DNA of 64,000 nucleotides from Olsenella uli DSM 7084 (GTDB lineage Bacteria; Actinomycetota; Coriobacteriia; Coriobacteriales; Atopobiaceae): NCBI RefSeq assembly GCF_000143845.1, contig NC_014363.1, positions 543,186 to 607,185 of the forward strand, read 5' to 3'. Shown piece by piece: positions 49,287 to 58,466 of this stretch (position 1 is its first letter; each line of letters starts with the position of its first letter). The notes under the pieces were generated by a model. It saw only the letters and a program-made list of their open reading frames with translations, ran no database searches and was not told where the DNA came from. The position numbers and the translations under genes were made by a program.

Positions 49287-49463
49287 CTGTGGGCCTGCGT
49301 GCGGTCGGGGCCTGCGTGCGGCCGAGGGGCTGGCTCGCGGCCGGGGCCGACCCATGCGAGAGGGCGTTGGTTGCGAGCACGTATATTGTGCCGCAACCTG
49401 TGGAAGGGCCTTGCTAGAATTGTGGTGGAATTGTCGGTAAACAATAAGAAAGGGGAAGTGAAG

Positions 49464-50975
49464 ATGGCTGAAGAGACCTATGACATCATCGCCGCGACAG
49501 GCTGTCCCACAGGCATCGCTCACACCTTCATGGCCAAGAAGGCGCTCGAGGATGCCGCGGCGGCAAAGGGGCTGACCATCAAGGTGGAGACCCACGGCCA
49601 GGTAGGCATCGAGAACGAGCTCACCCCCGCCCAGATCAAGGCCGCAAAGGCCGTTGTCATCGCTGCGGACAAGGACGTCAACGCAGAGCGCTTCGAGGGC
49701 AAGCCCCTGGTTTCCGTGGGCGTCTCCAAGTGCCTGTCCGTCGAGATGGCCGAGGGCCTGATCGACCGTGCCCTCGCCGCGAAGCCCGAGGGCGAGCTCG
49801 CCGAAGAGGTCGCCAGCGCCTCGGCCTCCGACGAGGGGGCCGAGAAGGAGTCCGTCGGGCATGTCATCTACAAGCACCTGATGAACGGCGTCAGCCACAT
49901 GCTGGTCTTCGTCGTCGCGGGTGGCGTCCTCACGGCGGTCTCGTTCCTGTGGGGCATCACCTCCTTCGACTCCACCGCGGCCGACTACAACAGCTTTGCG
50001 GCCTGCCTGAAGATCGTCGGCGGCATCGCCATGAACCTCATGGTCCCGGTGCTCGCTGCCTACATCGCAGAGTCCATCGGCAAGCGCCCGGCGCTCGTTC
50101 CTGGCTTCGTCGCCGGCATGATCGCCATCCAGGGCCTGCCCGTCTCGCCCGAGACGGGCCTCATCGACGCCGGAGGCAGTGGCGTGGGCTTTGGCTTCCT
50201 GGGTGGCATCGTCGGCGGTTTCCTCGCCGGCTATGTCGTCCTGGGCCTGGAAAGGCTCCTCTCCGGCATGCCCAAGAACCTGGACGGCCTCAAGGCCATC
50301 TTCCTGTACCCGCTGCTCTCCACCTTCGTCGTCGGCCTGGTCATGCTGGGCATCTCGGGTCCCATGGCCACGATCAACACCGCGATGATGGACTTCCTGA
50401 AGGGCCTCTCCGACTCCGGCCCCGTCGTCTTGGGCCTGGCCATCGGCTGCATGTGCGCCTTCGACATGGGCGGTCCCGTCAACAAGGCGGCCTACGTCAC
50501 CGGCACCGCCCTCCTGACCGAGGCCCTGACCGCAGGCGTGGGCACCGACACGTACAACTTCGGCACCAACTTCATGGCAGCCGTCTCCGCCGCCTGCATC
50601 GTCCCGCCACTGATCACCACCTTTGCCGTCATCGTCGGCAGGAAGTACTTCTCCCAGTCCGACCATGACGCCGGCATCGTCAACCTCATCCTGGGCTGCA
50701 CGCACATCACCGAAGGCGCCATCCCGTTCATGACCAAGAACATCTGGCCGGTCATGCCCATCATGATGCTGGGTTCCTCCATCGCGGCCATCCTCACCAT
50801 CTTCTTCGGCGTCCACGATCCCGCCCCGCATGGCGGCTTCTTGGTTCTGCCGGTCGTCGATGGCGGGCTGCTCTGGGTCATCGCCATCCTGATCGGCGCC
50901 GTCGTTGGTGGTATCCTGTACACGGTCTTCAAGGCGTCCGAGTACAAGAGGAACGGCAACAAGGTCGTCGAGTAG
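49464..50975 (+). CDS. PTS fructose-type EIIBC component
   Basis: A 503-residue membrane phosphotransferase component. The EIIB domain (about 1-100) has the phosphorylatable Cys14 in AATGCPTGIAHTFMAKKALE. A linker rich in Ala/Glu (about 108-130) leads to the EIIC domain, with about nine helices and GVSHMLVFVVAGGVLTAVSF and MGGPVNKAAYVTG. The ATG at 49464 follows AAAGGGGAAGTGAAG. The EIIA domain is a separate gene 45 bp downstream. Fructose or a related ketose is the likely sugar, supported by the 1-phosphofructokinase and aldolase genes that follow on the opposite strand. Confidence 0.95.
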   Translation: MAEETYDIIAATGCPTGIAHTFMAKKALEDAAAAKGLTIKVETHGQVGIENELTPAQIKAAKAVVIAADKDVNAERFEGKPLVSVGVSKCLSVEMAEGLIDRALAAKPEGELAEEVASASASDEGAEKESVGHVIYKHLMNGVSHMLVFVVAGGVLTAVSFLWGITSFDSTAADYNSFAACLKIVGGIAMNLMVPVLAAYIAESIGKRPALVPGFVAGMIAIQGLPVSPETGLIDAGGSGVGFGFLGGIVGGFLAGYVVLGLERLLSGMPKNLDGLKAIFLYPLLSTFVVGLVMLGISGPMATINTAMMDFLKGLSDSGPVVLGLAIGCMCAFDMGGPVNKAAYVTGTALLTEALTAGVGTDTYNFGTNFMAAVSAACIVPPLITTFAVIVGRKYFSQSDHDAGIVNLILGCTHITEGAIPFMTKNIWPVMPIMMLGSSIAAILTIFFGVHDPAPHGGFLVLPVVDGGLLWVIAILIGAVVGGILYTVFKASEYKRNGNKVVE

Positions 50976-51020
50976 CGAGGCCGTCGAGTAGTGACTGGAA
51001 GCGACTGAAGGAGCGCGCCA

Positions 51021-51473
51021 ATGAGTGACTTCGTGCAGGCATCCCACGTATTCCTGGACAATCCCGCCAAGACCGTCGATGAGGCGCTCGCCTTCCTCTC
51101 GGCGCAGGCCGTCGCACTCGGCATTGCCGAGGACGAGCGGGCCGTCCTGGATGCGTTCAAGGCTCGCGAGGCCGAGGGCACCACGGGCATGATGGAGGGC
51201 TTCGCCATTCCGCATGCCAAGAGCGAGGCCATCAAGCAGGCCTCCGTCATGGTCGTCAAGTTTGCCGGAGACGTCGAGTGGGAGTCCATGGACGGCAAGC
51301 CCATCAGGGTCGCCATCGCGCTTTGCGTCCCCGGTGGCGAGGCGGGTACCACCCACCTGCAGCTTCTCTCCAAGGTCGCCGTCATGCTGATGGACGAGAA
51401 GTTCCGCAACGAGACCCTTGCCGACGTCGACACCGCATCCATAGCCGCCCGCATCAACAGCGGTCTCGACTAG
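51021..51473 (+). CDS. PTS fructose-type EIIA component
   Basis: A 150-residue cytoplasmic phosphocarrier that accepts phosphate from HPr and passes it to EIIB. The active histidine is His65 in GFAIPHAKSEAIKQAS, the fructose/mannitol-type EIIA signature. MSDFVQASHVFLDN opens the domain and the length is standard for a single-domain EIIA. GGAGCGCGCC precedes the ATG. It is co-transcribed with the EIIBC gene and followed by a strong terminator. Confidence 0.94.
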   Translation: MSDFVQASHVFLDNPAKTVDEALAFLSAQAVALGIAEDERAVLDAFKAREAEGTTGMMEGFAIPHAKSEAIKQASVMVVKFAGDVEWESMDGKPIRVAIALCVPGGEAGTTHLQLLSKVAVMLMDEKFRNETLADVDTASIAARINSGLD

Positions 51474-51522
51474 CATCCTAGCGACGCGACGGACGTCGTC
51501 GCATCAGCACCTGGCATGGCCT

Positions 51523-51550
51523 GGGGTCCGGCGCGTCTGCGCCGGACCCC
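51523..51550. terminator. Intrinsic terminator between PTS and fruK genes
   Basis: A perfect 12-bp stem GGGGTCCGGCGC with its complement around a GTCT loop is followed by TTTCGCTT. It lies 50 bp after the EIIA stop and may also serve the converging phosphofructokinase gene. Confidence 0.85.
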
Positions 51551-51630
51551 TTTCGCTTGCATGCCTCTACGTGCGTACAACCGGATGCCACGTGCCGCAC
51601 GGTTAGACGCCGCGCGCCGTACGCCAGGCC

Positions 51631-52551
51631 TTATGCCACGACCTCCACGCGGATCTGGCCCTCGAGTTCGGCGACCCTGGCGAAGTCGCCGAGCCCGGCG
51701 CACATGGCGACGCTGCCGCCGGTCGCCATGGCGCGGCGCAGCGCGCCTTCGACGTTCTCGCGGTCGGCGAACCACAGGGACAGGAAGCTCGCAAGCGTGG
51801 CATCGCCGGCGCATGCGGTGGAGTACACCTCGACCCGGGCGGCACTTGCGCGCCAGACCCGTGCCCCGTCGTAGAAGTACGCGCCCCTCTCGCCCAAGGT
51901 GAGCAGGATGTTCTTGCAGCCGTGCTCATGGATCAGACGCAGGGCGGACACGATGTCGGCCTCGCTCTTCACGTCGACGCCGAAGATGGCCGCAACCTCC
52001 TCGTCATTGGGCTTGATCAGCAGCGGCCTCTTCTCCACGAGCTCGGCCAGGCGCGCATGGCTCGTGTCCAGCACGACCTCTGCGCCCCGGGCGTGGACGT
52101 GGTGAATCACCTCGTCGTAGAACGTGGGCTCGATCTGGGGCGGGAGCGAGCCGGACACCACAAGGCACTCGAGGTCGGCGAGACCGTCGATCAGCTCCAG
52201 CATCTTGAGCTGCCTCCCACGGGGTACGGCACAGCCGGCGCTGGGGAACTTGTACTCGTCTGGTCCGCAGGTCACAAAGGTGTTGATGCGCGTGATGCCG
52301 TCGACCATCACGGGATGGGCCTCGCAGGCACGCCCCCGTGCCCCATCGATGATGTAGCGACCCGAGAAGCCGCCGAAGAAGCCCAGGATGGGCGCCCGTA
52401 TGCCAAAGTGCTGCAGCGTGAAGCTGACGTTGAGCCCCTTGCCGTTGGGCGTGTAGACCGCGTCACGGGTACGCGAGACCACGTTCTTCTCGACCGAGTC
52501 CGCCGTCACGTTCATGTCGATGGCGGGATTGGGCGTAAGGGTGTAGATCAT
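51631..52551 (-). CDS. fruK: 1-phosphofructokinase (PfkB family)
   Basis: A 306-residue PfkB-family kinase that would convert fructose 1-phosphate to fructose 1,6-bisphosphate. It opens MIYTLTPNPAIDMNVTADSV, with a substrate motif NGKGLNVSFTLQHFG and the anion-hole/catalytic motif STACAGDATLASFLSLW, whose Asp is the base. The usual GAGD reads CAGD here. FruK and LacC (tagatose-6-phosphate kinase) are close relatives, and the PTS and aldolase genes nearby favour fructose 1-phosphate. It is preceded by the aldolase gene on the same strand with 64 bp between them. Confidence 0.87.
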   Translation of the reverse strand: MIYTLTPNPAIDMNVTADSVEKNVVSRTRDAVYTPNGKGLNVSFTLQHFGIRAPILGFFGGFSGRYIIDGARGRACEAHPVMVDGITRINTFVTCGPDEYKFPSAGCAVPRGRQLKMLELIDGLADLECLVVSGSLPPQIEPTFYDEVIHHVHARGAEVVLDTSHARLAELVEKRPLLIKPNDEEVAAIFGVDVKSEADIVSALRLIHEHGCKNILLTLGERGAYFYDGARVWRASAARVEVYSTACAGDATLASFLSLWFADRENVEGALRRAMATGGSVAMCAGLGDFARVAELEGQIRVEVVA

Positions 52552-52615
52552 GATGGCTCTCCGGTCTGCTACGGCTTGCTTGCTCGTGTCTGCGGCTCGC
52601 CTGGTCGAGAGGGAC

Positions 52616-53467
52616 CTAGGCCTTGCGGGTGGAGCCCAGGTTGTCCATATGGGACGCCACGACTGCGAAGATCTGGTCCATGCCGGGAGCGGCGGGCTTC
52701 TTGGGGTCGAAGCAGCTGGGGTTCTCCTCCATGTAGCCCATGAAGCCGCGCGTGTAGGCCTGACGCAGCTCGGTGGCATAGTTCACCTTGCAGATGCCGT
52801 TCCTGATAGCCTCGGCTACCTGGTCATCGGGGACGCCCGAGGTACCGTGCAGCACCAAGGGGACGTCCAGGCGCTCGCGGATGGACGAGAGGATGCCCTG
52901 CTCGATGTGCGGGGTGCCCTTGTAGATGCCGTGCACCGTGCCAACGCCGACGGCGAGCGAGCTGCAGCCCGTGCGCGCGACGAACTCCTCGGCCTGGTCG
53001 GGATCGGTGTAGGGGCTCTCTCCCTCGACCGCGGGGCCGTCATCCTCCTTGCCGCCCACCTTGCCGAGCTCGGCCTCCACGGGGATGCCGACGGGTCCGG
53101 CGACCTTGGTCACGGAGGCGGTCAGGGCGACGTTTTCCTCGAAGGGCACATGGGAGCCGTCGATCATGACCGAGGTGTACCCAGCGTGCATGGCCTGCAC
53201 GCAGCGGCCGAAGCCGTCTCCGTGGTCCAGGTGGATGGCGACGGGGACGCTGGCCTCCTCTGCCGCGACCCTGCACAGCGCGGCGAAGTAGTCCAGGTTG
53301 GCATACTTGACGGTGCCCGGGGTGGTCTGCATGATGACCGGCGACCTGCGGTCCTCGGCCGCGCGAATGACCGCCATGACGAACTCGAGGTTCTCCACGT
53401 TGAATGCGCCGACCGCGTAGTGTCCGGCCTGTGCGTCCAGGAGCATTTCCTTGGTGGTGGCAAGCAT
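52616..53467 (-). CDS. Class II fructose/tagatose-bisphosphate aldolase
   Basis: A 283-residue zinc-dependent aldolase that cleaves fructose 1,6-bisphosphate (or tagatose 1,6-bisphosphate) to dihydroxyacetone phosphate and glyceraldehyde 3-phosphate. Zinc and catalytic motifs are HLDHGDGFGRCVQAM, VEAELGKVGGKEDD, VGTVHGIYKGTP and LVLHGTSGVPDDQV. The ATG at 53467 follows GGAGAGCGAC. It is upstream of the phosphofructokinase gene in one operon and divergent from the DeoR regulator. FbaA and GatY/KbaY types cannot be separated with certainty by eye. Confidence 0.92.
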   Translation of the reverse strand: MLATTKEMLLDAQAGHYAVGAFNVENLEFVMAVIRAAEDRRSPVIMQTTPGTVKYANLDYFAALCRVAAEEASVPVAIHLDHGDGFGRCVQAMHAGYTSVMIDGSHVPFEENVALTASVTKVAGPVGIPVEAELGKVGGKEDDGPAVEGESPYTDPDQAEEFVARTGCSSLAVGVGTVHGIYKGTPHIEQGILSSIRERLDVPLVLHGTSGVPDDQVAEAIRNGICKVNYATELRQAYTRGFMGYMEENPSCFDPKKPAAPGMDQIFAVVASHMDNLGSTRKA

Positions 53468-53640
53468 GTCGCTCTCCTTCTCGTCTGCGTCCGGCGTTCG
53501 TCGGGCTTTTCGGGCACTGGACCTTTCGGGTCGCCCGGCCTCTGGGTCGCCGGACCTTGGGCGTGTGTCTGGCCTCATTGTAGGGACGGGCTCGGTGGGC
53601 CGTGGCACACGTTTCCCTCGTCTTTCGTCGATTGGCCAGG

Positions 53641-53840
53641 GAAGTGAAAGGAAAAGCAAAGGTCTTTGCCTTGACCCATGGCGCATGCCGTTCGAAGCAT
53701 GGAGTGCGCTACGGAGAATTTGCTGTACGATGACCATAGAATCCATGGGAGGACGATTGGGGTGCCGCAGCGCCGGCGCTTGCCCGTCACAAAAGGAAAG
53801 TGAAGGGAGAGTACTATACTTTCCCTTTAGAAAAGTAAAA
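53641..53840. promoter_or_regulatory. Candidate DeoR operator region
   Basis: The 442-bp space between the divergent aldolase and DeoR genes holds A/G-rich direct repeats of a GAAAGTGAAAGG kind: GAAGTGAAAGGAAAAGCAAA at 53641, AAAAGGAAAGTGAAGGG at 53791 and GAAAAGTAAAAGGAAC at about 53829. A TATACT hexamer (53815-53820) between the last two could be the -10 of the regulator gene. A similar AAAGGGGAAGTGAAG lies at the EIIBC ribosome-binding site. Binding is inferred from repeat placement only. Confidence 0.5.
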
Positions 53841-53909
53841 GGAACACATTCCCATCACATGAGACGCCTCATGCCATGGCATGGCATACGCGTAGGGGAG
53901 GGGTATCTT

Positions 53910-54707
53910 ATGGCGCTTGAGGCCCGGGGGAGTGGCCTTGGCATCGACGAGCGTCGTGCGGCGATCCTCGCCCTGCTCGATCGTGAGTCCACGGTGAGGG
54001 TGTCCCAGTTGGCGCAGGCCTTCTCGGTCTCGCGCGTCACGGCGCGCGGGGACCTTGACGCCCTTGAGAGGGCCGGCAAGCTCCGCCGTACACATGGGGG
54101 CGCCGTGTCGCTGTCACGCCAGCTGACGGTGTCGGTGCAGGAGCGCCGCGTCAACGTGAACGCGGGCGCGAAGCGGGCGATCGCGCACGAGGCGGCGCGG
54201 CTGGTGTCGGACGGCGAGTCGCTCCTGCTCGACTCGGGAACCACGGCCCTCGAGTTCGTGCGGGCGCTCTCGTCGCACAGCTCGCTGACCATCGTCACGG
54301 CGGATCTGACCATCGCCGAGTACGTCGACCGCTCCATGCCCGGCTGTGACGTGGTGCTGCTTGGCGGCCTTTTGCGCAAGGCGCACCGCTACACGAGTGG
54401 CCCCCTGGCCCTCGCGGCCCTCGCGGGCCTGCGTACGGACTCCGCCTTCCTCTGCCCCGGCGCCTTTGCGCCCGAGCGGGGCTTCATGACCGACTACCAG
54501 AGCATGGCCCAGCTCAAGCACGAGATGCTCCACGCCGCCGGAAGGCGCTACTGCCTCATCGACGCGAGCAAGGTCGGCGCGGGCGGCCTGATGCGCTTCG
54601 CCGGCCCGGGTGACTTCGAGGCCATCGTGATGGACCGCGACCCAGACGGGATCGTCGCCGGTCAGACCGAGGGGTTGGGGGTCAGGCTCGTCCTCGCGCA
54701 GGCATAG
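53910..54707 (+). CDS. DeoR-family sugar-operon regulator (FruR/GlpR-like)
   Basis: A 265-residue repressor. The N-terminal DeoR HTH reads RRAAILALLDRESTVRVSQL followed by SVSRVTARGDLDALERAGKL. The DeoR sensor domain has DSGTTALEFVRALSS, VTADLTIAEYV and LIDASKVGAGGL. The ATG at 53910 follows GGGGAGGGGTATCTT. It lies opposite the aldolase and fruK genes and near the PTS genes, so phosphorylated-sugar control of fructose uptake and use is the likely role. The N-acetylglucosamine genes downstream may also be under it. Confidence 0.92.
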   Translation: MALEARGSGLGIDERRAAILALLDRESTVRVSQLAQAFSVSRVTARGDLDALERAGKLRRTHGGAVSLSRQLTVSVQERRVNVNAGAKRAIAHEAARLVSDGESLLLDSGTTALEFVRALSSHSSLTIVTADLTIAEYVDRSMPGCDVVLLGGLLRKAHRYTSGPLALAALAGLRTDSAFLCPGAFAPERGFMTDYQSMAQLKHEMLHAAGRRYCLIDASKVGAGGLMRFAGPGDFEAIVMDRDPDGIVAGQTEGLGVRLVLAQA

Positions 54708-54859
54708 CCGACCGCCCGCCTGACATGCCGAGAACGGGGGACATGGCGATGGGCGGCCGTGCCCTGATGGCCGGGCGGACCGTCCTCCCCCGTCGGGCCT
54801 CCAGCCTGTACCATGGGAGAGGACATGCCTGTGCTCCGTCTTGTCTTGGAGGGACGCTC

Positions 54860-56029
54860 ATGAGTGACTATGCAGTGAAGGCTGACAGGTTCGTACTGCC
54901 CGGATATGTCGCTACGGGTGGCTACCTGGTGATCTCCGGAGGTGTCTTCGGCACCTGGTCCGCCGAGGCGCCCGAAGGGATGGAGGTCGTCGACAGGGGT
55001 GGTCGCTGGGTGGTCCCCGGTTACGTCGACACCCACATCCACGGGCAGGCCGACCACGACGTCATGGACTGCGATGCGGCTGGCGTGAACGAGGCGTCGC
55101 TCGCGCTCGCCCGTCGGGGCACCACGTCCTGGACGCCTACCACGCTCACACAGCCGCGCGCGCAGATCACCTCCGCATGCGCGAGCGTCTACGAGGCGAG
55201 CGAATCGCGCGACGACGACTTCCCTGGTGCCCGCATAGAGGGAATCTACCTCGAGGGACCGTTCTTCACCGAGAGGCACTGCGGGGCGCAGAACCCCGCC
55301 CACATGTTCGACCCAAGCGTCGAGGCCTTCAGGGAATGGCAGGAGGCCGCGCACGGCCTCATCTGCAAGAGCGCGCTCGCGCCCGAGCGCAAGGGCTCGC
55401 AGGAATACTGTGCCACCCTTGCCGACCTGGGCGTCGCGTGCGTCCTCGGGCACTCCGACGCCAGCTATGAGCAGGCCCTTGCCGCCGTCGCCGCAGGCGC
55501 CAGCTGCTTTGTCCACACCTACAACGGCATGAGCGGCCTGCATCACAGGGACCCCGGTCTCGTGGGCGCCGCCATGAGCACGGTGGGCACCTACGCGGAG
55601 GTCATCTGCGACGGCAAGCACGTTCTGCCAGGTGCCGTCAAGGCGCTCGTCGACGCAAAGGGCTGGGAGCACACCGTGATAGTCTCGGACGCCCTGGCGT
55701 GCGCGGGGATGCCCGATGGCGACTACGTGCTGGGTGACCTTCCCATACGCCTTGGTGACGACCTGGCGCACCTCATCCTGGAGGACGACACGATGGGCTC
55801 GATCGCCGGCTCCGTCACCTGCGTCGCCCAGGAGGTCAAGAACCTGGTGGACTGGGGCATCGTCACGGCCGAGCAGGCCGTCCGCATGGGGTCCGAGATA
55901 CCGGCACGCTCGGCGGGCGTGGATGACGTCTGCGGCCTCATCCGTCCCGGGCGCTGCGCGGACTTCAACGTGTTGGGGCTTGACCTCACACTGGAGGAGA
56001 CCTACGTGGGTGGCGTGCTGGTCCAGTAG
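54860..56029 (+). CDS. nagA: N-acetylglucosamine-6-phosphate deacetylase
   Basis: A 389-residue amidohydrolase that removes acetyl from N-acetylglucosamine 6-phosphate in cytosolic amino-sugar use. It has YVDTHIHGQADHDVMDCD (first metal region), YLEGPFFTERHCGAQNP (Glu metal ligand), LGHSDASYEQ and VHTYNGMSGLHHRDPGL (His ligands), VSDALACAGMPDGDY (catalytic Asp) and GLIRPGRCADF. The ATG at 54860 follows GGAGGGACGC. The spacing of 152 bp to the DeoR gene leaves room for a promoter. No nagB lies in the window. Confidence 0.94.
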   Translation: MSDYAVKADRFVLPGYVATGGYLVISGGVFGTWSAEAPEGMEVVDRGGRWVVPGYVDTHIHGQADHDVMDCDAAGVNEASLALARRGTTSWTPTTLTQPRAQITSACASVYEASESRDDDFPGARIEGIYLEGPFFTERHCGAQNPAHMFDPSVEAFREWQEAAHGLICKSALAPERKGSQEYCATLADLGVACVLGHSDASYEQALAAVAAGASCFVHTYNGMSGLHHRDPGLVGAAMSTVGTYAEVICDGKHVLPGAVKALVDAKGWEHTVIVSDALACAGMPDGDYVLGDLPIRLGDDLAHLILEDDTMGSIAGSVTCVAQEVKNLVDWGIVTAEQAVRMGSEIPARSAGVDDVCGLIRPGRCADFNVLGLDLTLEETYVGGVLVQ

Positions 56030-56176
56030 CGCGCCGGTCCGGCGCGTGGGCGTGGGGATCCCCTCTCGACGTCCGATGCTCGCTGCGCCAGCCCTCGGCC
56101 TATGCGGTGCCGTCGGCACCGTCCGTCCCGCCTGTGTCCGCGCCAGACTTGCGGCATCGTCAATCCGGAGGCACCC

Positions 56177-57022
56177 GTGGCAGTCAAGCTCATCCTCGCT
56201 GACATAGACCGCACCATCCTTCCCGAGGGAGAGAGGAGCGTGTCAGCCCGTACGGTGGCGGCGTTTCACGCCGCACGGGATGCGGGCATTCATGTTGGAC
56301 CTGCCAGCGGACGTGGGCATGCCTGGATGCCCTCCCTCTTCGGTGGGGACGAGCGTTGTTGCGAGACCTGCATCGCCACCAACGGCAACCAGGTCTTTCT
56401 CGACGGGAGGAAGCTGCGCGAGGCCCACTTCGACGAGGAGTCGCTTGCTGTCGTGGCCGCTTGCGTCAGGGACATAGGCGGAGCGGGCCTGGTTGCCTTT
56501 GATGGCGCGACGCCCGTCTTGGTGGAGGGCCGGCTCGAGGACCTTGAGCCCATCTTTCCTGCGTATGCCGATGCCTGCCGCAGTGACGGGGATGGTGGAC
56601 CCGTGGGCCTGTCGGGTCTCTCGGCAACGAAGGCGAATGTGTTCATGGGTGCCGACGGTCGCCGTGCGGACGAGCGCGCGACACGCGACCTCGTCGCCAT
56701 GCTGAACCGTGACATACCTGGCCTTGACTTCGACTTCCCCGAGCTTGGCTACGTCAATGTCATGCCTGAGGGCTGGAACAAGGCGTCGGGCATCGACTGT
56801 CTGGTCGAGGCGCTGGGCATCAGCTTGGACGAAGTCGTCGTCTTCGGTGATGCCGGCAACGATCTCAGCATGTTTGCGCACGTGCCCGATTCGGTTGCCG
56901 TTGCCAATGCGACCGAGGAGGCCGCCGCAGCCGCACGCTGGCACATAGGCGCCTGCCGGGACGACGCGGTTGCCGCGGCCATCGAGGCGCTCGTCCGTGG
57001 CGAATGGCCGTTCGTGGGATAG
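56177..57022 (+). CDS. Cof-type HAD-IIB family phosphatase
   Basis: A 281-residue hydrolase of the HAD superfamily with a type IIB cap. The nucleophile motif is LADIDRTILPEG (DxDxT), the later motifs ATNGNQVFLDG, NKASGIDCLVEALGI and VVFGDAGNDLSMF are as expected. The GTG start at 56177 follows GGAGG at good distance. It follows nagA by 147 bp in the same direction, so a role in sugar-phosphate dephosphorylation or turnover is reasonable. The exact substrate is not predictable for this family. Confidence 0.9.
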   Translation: MAVKLILADIDRTILPEGERSVSARTVAAFHAARDAGIHVGPASGRGHAWMPSLFGGDERCCETCIATNGNQVFLDGRKLREAHFDEESLAVVAACVRDIGGAGLVAFDGATPVLVEGRLEDLEPIFPAYADACRSDGDGGPVGLSGLSATKANVFMGADGRRADERATRDLVAMLNRDIPGLDFDFPELGYVNVMPEGWNKASGIDCLVEALGISLDEVVVFGDAGNDLSMFAHVPDSVAVANATEEAAAAARWHIGACRDDAVAAAIEALVRGEWPFVG

Positions 57023-57031
57023 GGACGACCC

Positions 57032-58207
57032 CTACTCCCGCCCGTGCCCCTGGCCCTGCTTCTGCTTGTCCCTGTACATCGCCGCATCGGCTTGGTCCGT
57101 GAGCGCCACTACGTCGGCCATGCCGTCGATGGTCCCTCGGGCACATCCAAAGGCGAAGCTCAGGGGCTGCCCGCCTATCAATAGGCCGTCGGCACTCGTG
57201 TTAGATTCGAAGACACGCCTGCCGCGGGTGAGTCGGCGAGTGACGTCGGAGGCCATGTCAGGTGAAAGCAGGACGAACTCGTCGCCCCCAACGCGGTAGA
57301 GACGCTCGGCGTGGCTGAGTTCCATGGAGACCGATGCCGACAGCAGCGCGAGGGTACGGTTGCCCGTCTCGTGACCAAAACGATCGTTGCATGACTTGAA
57401 GTCGTTGACGTCCATCACGGCGATGGTGACGTCCTGCCCATGGCGGCCTTGGATGTCGTGACGGAAGGCGCGTGCGTTGCGCAGCCCCGTCAGGACGTCG
57501 TGGTAGGAGTAGCGTTCGAGCTGAGAGCTTAGGCGGATGTCGCGGATATGCGTGTAGTATCTCACGCAGCATGCGACGATGAGCACCAGGCCGAGGGCCA
57601 AGGTGTTGGTCGCCGTCCCGTGGCTGAGGTGGTCGGTCTGCAGGGCGAGGCAGAGCATGATCGCGTAGGACAGGGCGATGCCCGGGATGAGTATGACGGG
57701 CCTGATCGCAAAAATGCAGACGATGCTCACCATCTGGATGAAAAAGGCGTAGAGCCCGTTGCCGCGCTGCAGGTCACCATATGAGATGAGTATCCCAAAG
57801 GCCATCGCCACAACGACGAACTGGCCGATGATGAGGTGCGATGACAGCGAGTCCGTGCGCATGGCCCCCCTGCGGCGTTTGAACAGGTATCCCGCAAGCA
57901 GCAACGCCGCACTCAGGAACATGGTGATGTAGGCTGCCTTGTGCCAGGCGATCCATGCCCGACCCACGGACTCGACGACTCGGGGGTGCCTTGACATCAG
58001 GACGTTGTTGATGGTCAGGTACGTCTCCATGAGCATGGTGATTGCGGCAAGCACTGCACCGCAGCGGAAGTTCAACGCCGAGAGGGCTGCGCGCTCGTCG
58101 GGTGCGAGGCGCTCTGCGCCGAGTATGGCCCTCAAGGTGGAGGGCATGCGGCGAGGGGGCCATCCTGTCCTGAGGTGCTCGTGACCGGGCCTGTTTGGGG
58201 ACCTCAT
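57032..58207 (-). CDS. Membrane diguanylate cyclase (GGDEF)
   Basis: A 391-residue membrane protein that would make c-di-GMP from two GTP. About six hydrophobic helices fill residues 48-218 and form an uncharacterised sensor. The GGDEF domain begins near 230 (ERYSYHDVLTGLRNARAF), with a metal Asp266 in VMDVNDFKSCNDRFGHETGN and an intact GGDEF at 307-311. The RxxD inhibitory site five residues before GGDEF is absent (SHAE instead), so product inhibition at that site is not expected. The ATG at 58207 follows GAGGACATATCAC. It is divergent from the adhesin whose leader carries a c-di-GMP riboswitch. Confidence 0.93.
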   Translation of the reverse strand: MRSPNRPGHEHLRTGWPPRRMPSTLRAILGAERLAPDERAALSALNFRCGAVLAAITMLMETYLTINNVLMSRHPRVVESVGRAWIAWHKAAYITMFLSAALLLAGYLFKRRRGAMRTDSLSSHLIIGQFVVVAMAFGILISYGDLQRGNGLYAFFIQMVSIVCIFAIRPVILIPGIALSYAIMLCLALQTDHLSHGTATNTLALGLVLIVACCVRYYTHIRDIRLSSQLERYSYHDVLTGLRNARAFRHDIQGRHGQDVTIAVMDVNDFKSCNDRFGHETGNRTLALLSASVSMELSHAERLYRVGGDEFVLLSPDMASDVTRRLTRGRRVFESNTSADGLLIGGQPLSFAFGCARGTIDGMADVVALTDQADAAMYRDKQKQGQGHGRE

Positions 58208-58346
58208 GTGATATGTCCTCGCACTCTCTGCGAATCGCTGTCGATACCGTTGCATTTGCCGATGCCGTTGCATTGTAAGGTTACGCGAACCGTTCGGTGT
58301 GCCGATGTCGGGACGCTCCCATCTGCGCCTCGTCCTTTAAGCCATC

Positions 58347-58375
58347 TTGTGGCCAGCTCCCTTCTCCTCTAGAAT
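58347..58375 (+). promoter_or_regulatory. Promoter of the adhesin leader
   Basis: TTGTGG (58347-58352) and TAGAAT (58370-58375) are separated by 17 bp. The same arrangement, with nearly the same spacer and upstream bases, recurs before the lipoprotein leader at 61333-61361. Confidence 0.8.
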
Positions 58376-58466
58376 GGGTCTTGACAGACCCATCGAAGGG
58401 CAGGGGCGCAAAGCTATGGGGTCTGGAGCGGCAGCCACCCGTAGTCTTTTCGGACAGGGGAGTGGC
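58376..58466 (+). promoter_or_regulatory. c-di-GMP-I riboswitch (GEMM), adhesin leader
   Basis: The leader contains the GEMM landmarks in order: TTGACAGACC, CATCGAAGGGCAG in place of the tetraloop hairpin, GGCGCAAAGC and GGCAGCCACC. The guanine and adenine that contact the ligand in known structures (G20 and A47) are kept, but other positions are changed relative to the second copy. GCCAC (58434-58438) can pair with GTGGC (58462-58466) downstream, which may form the switching helix. The adhesin start is another 213 bases away, and this stretch shows no gene. The rest of the 471-bp space is the cyclase promoter side and shows no other feature. Confidence 0.75.
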
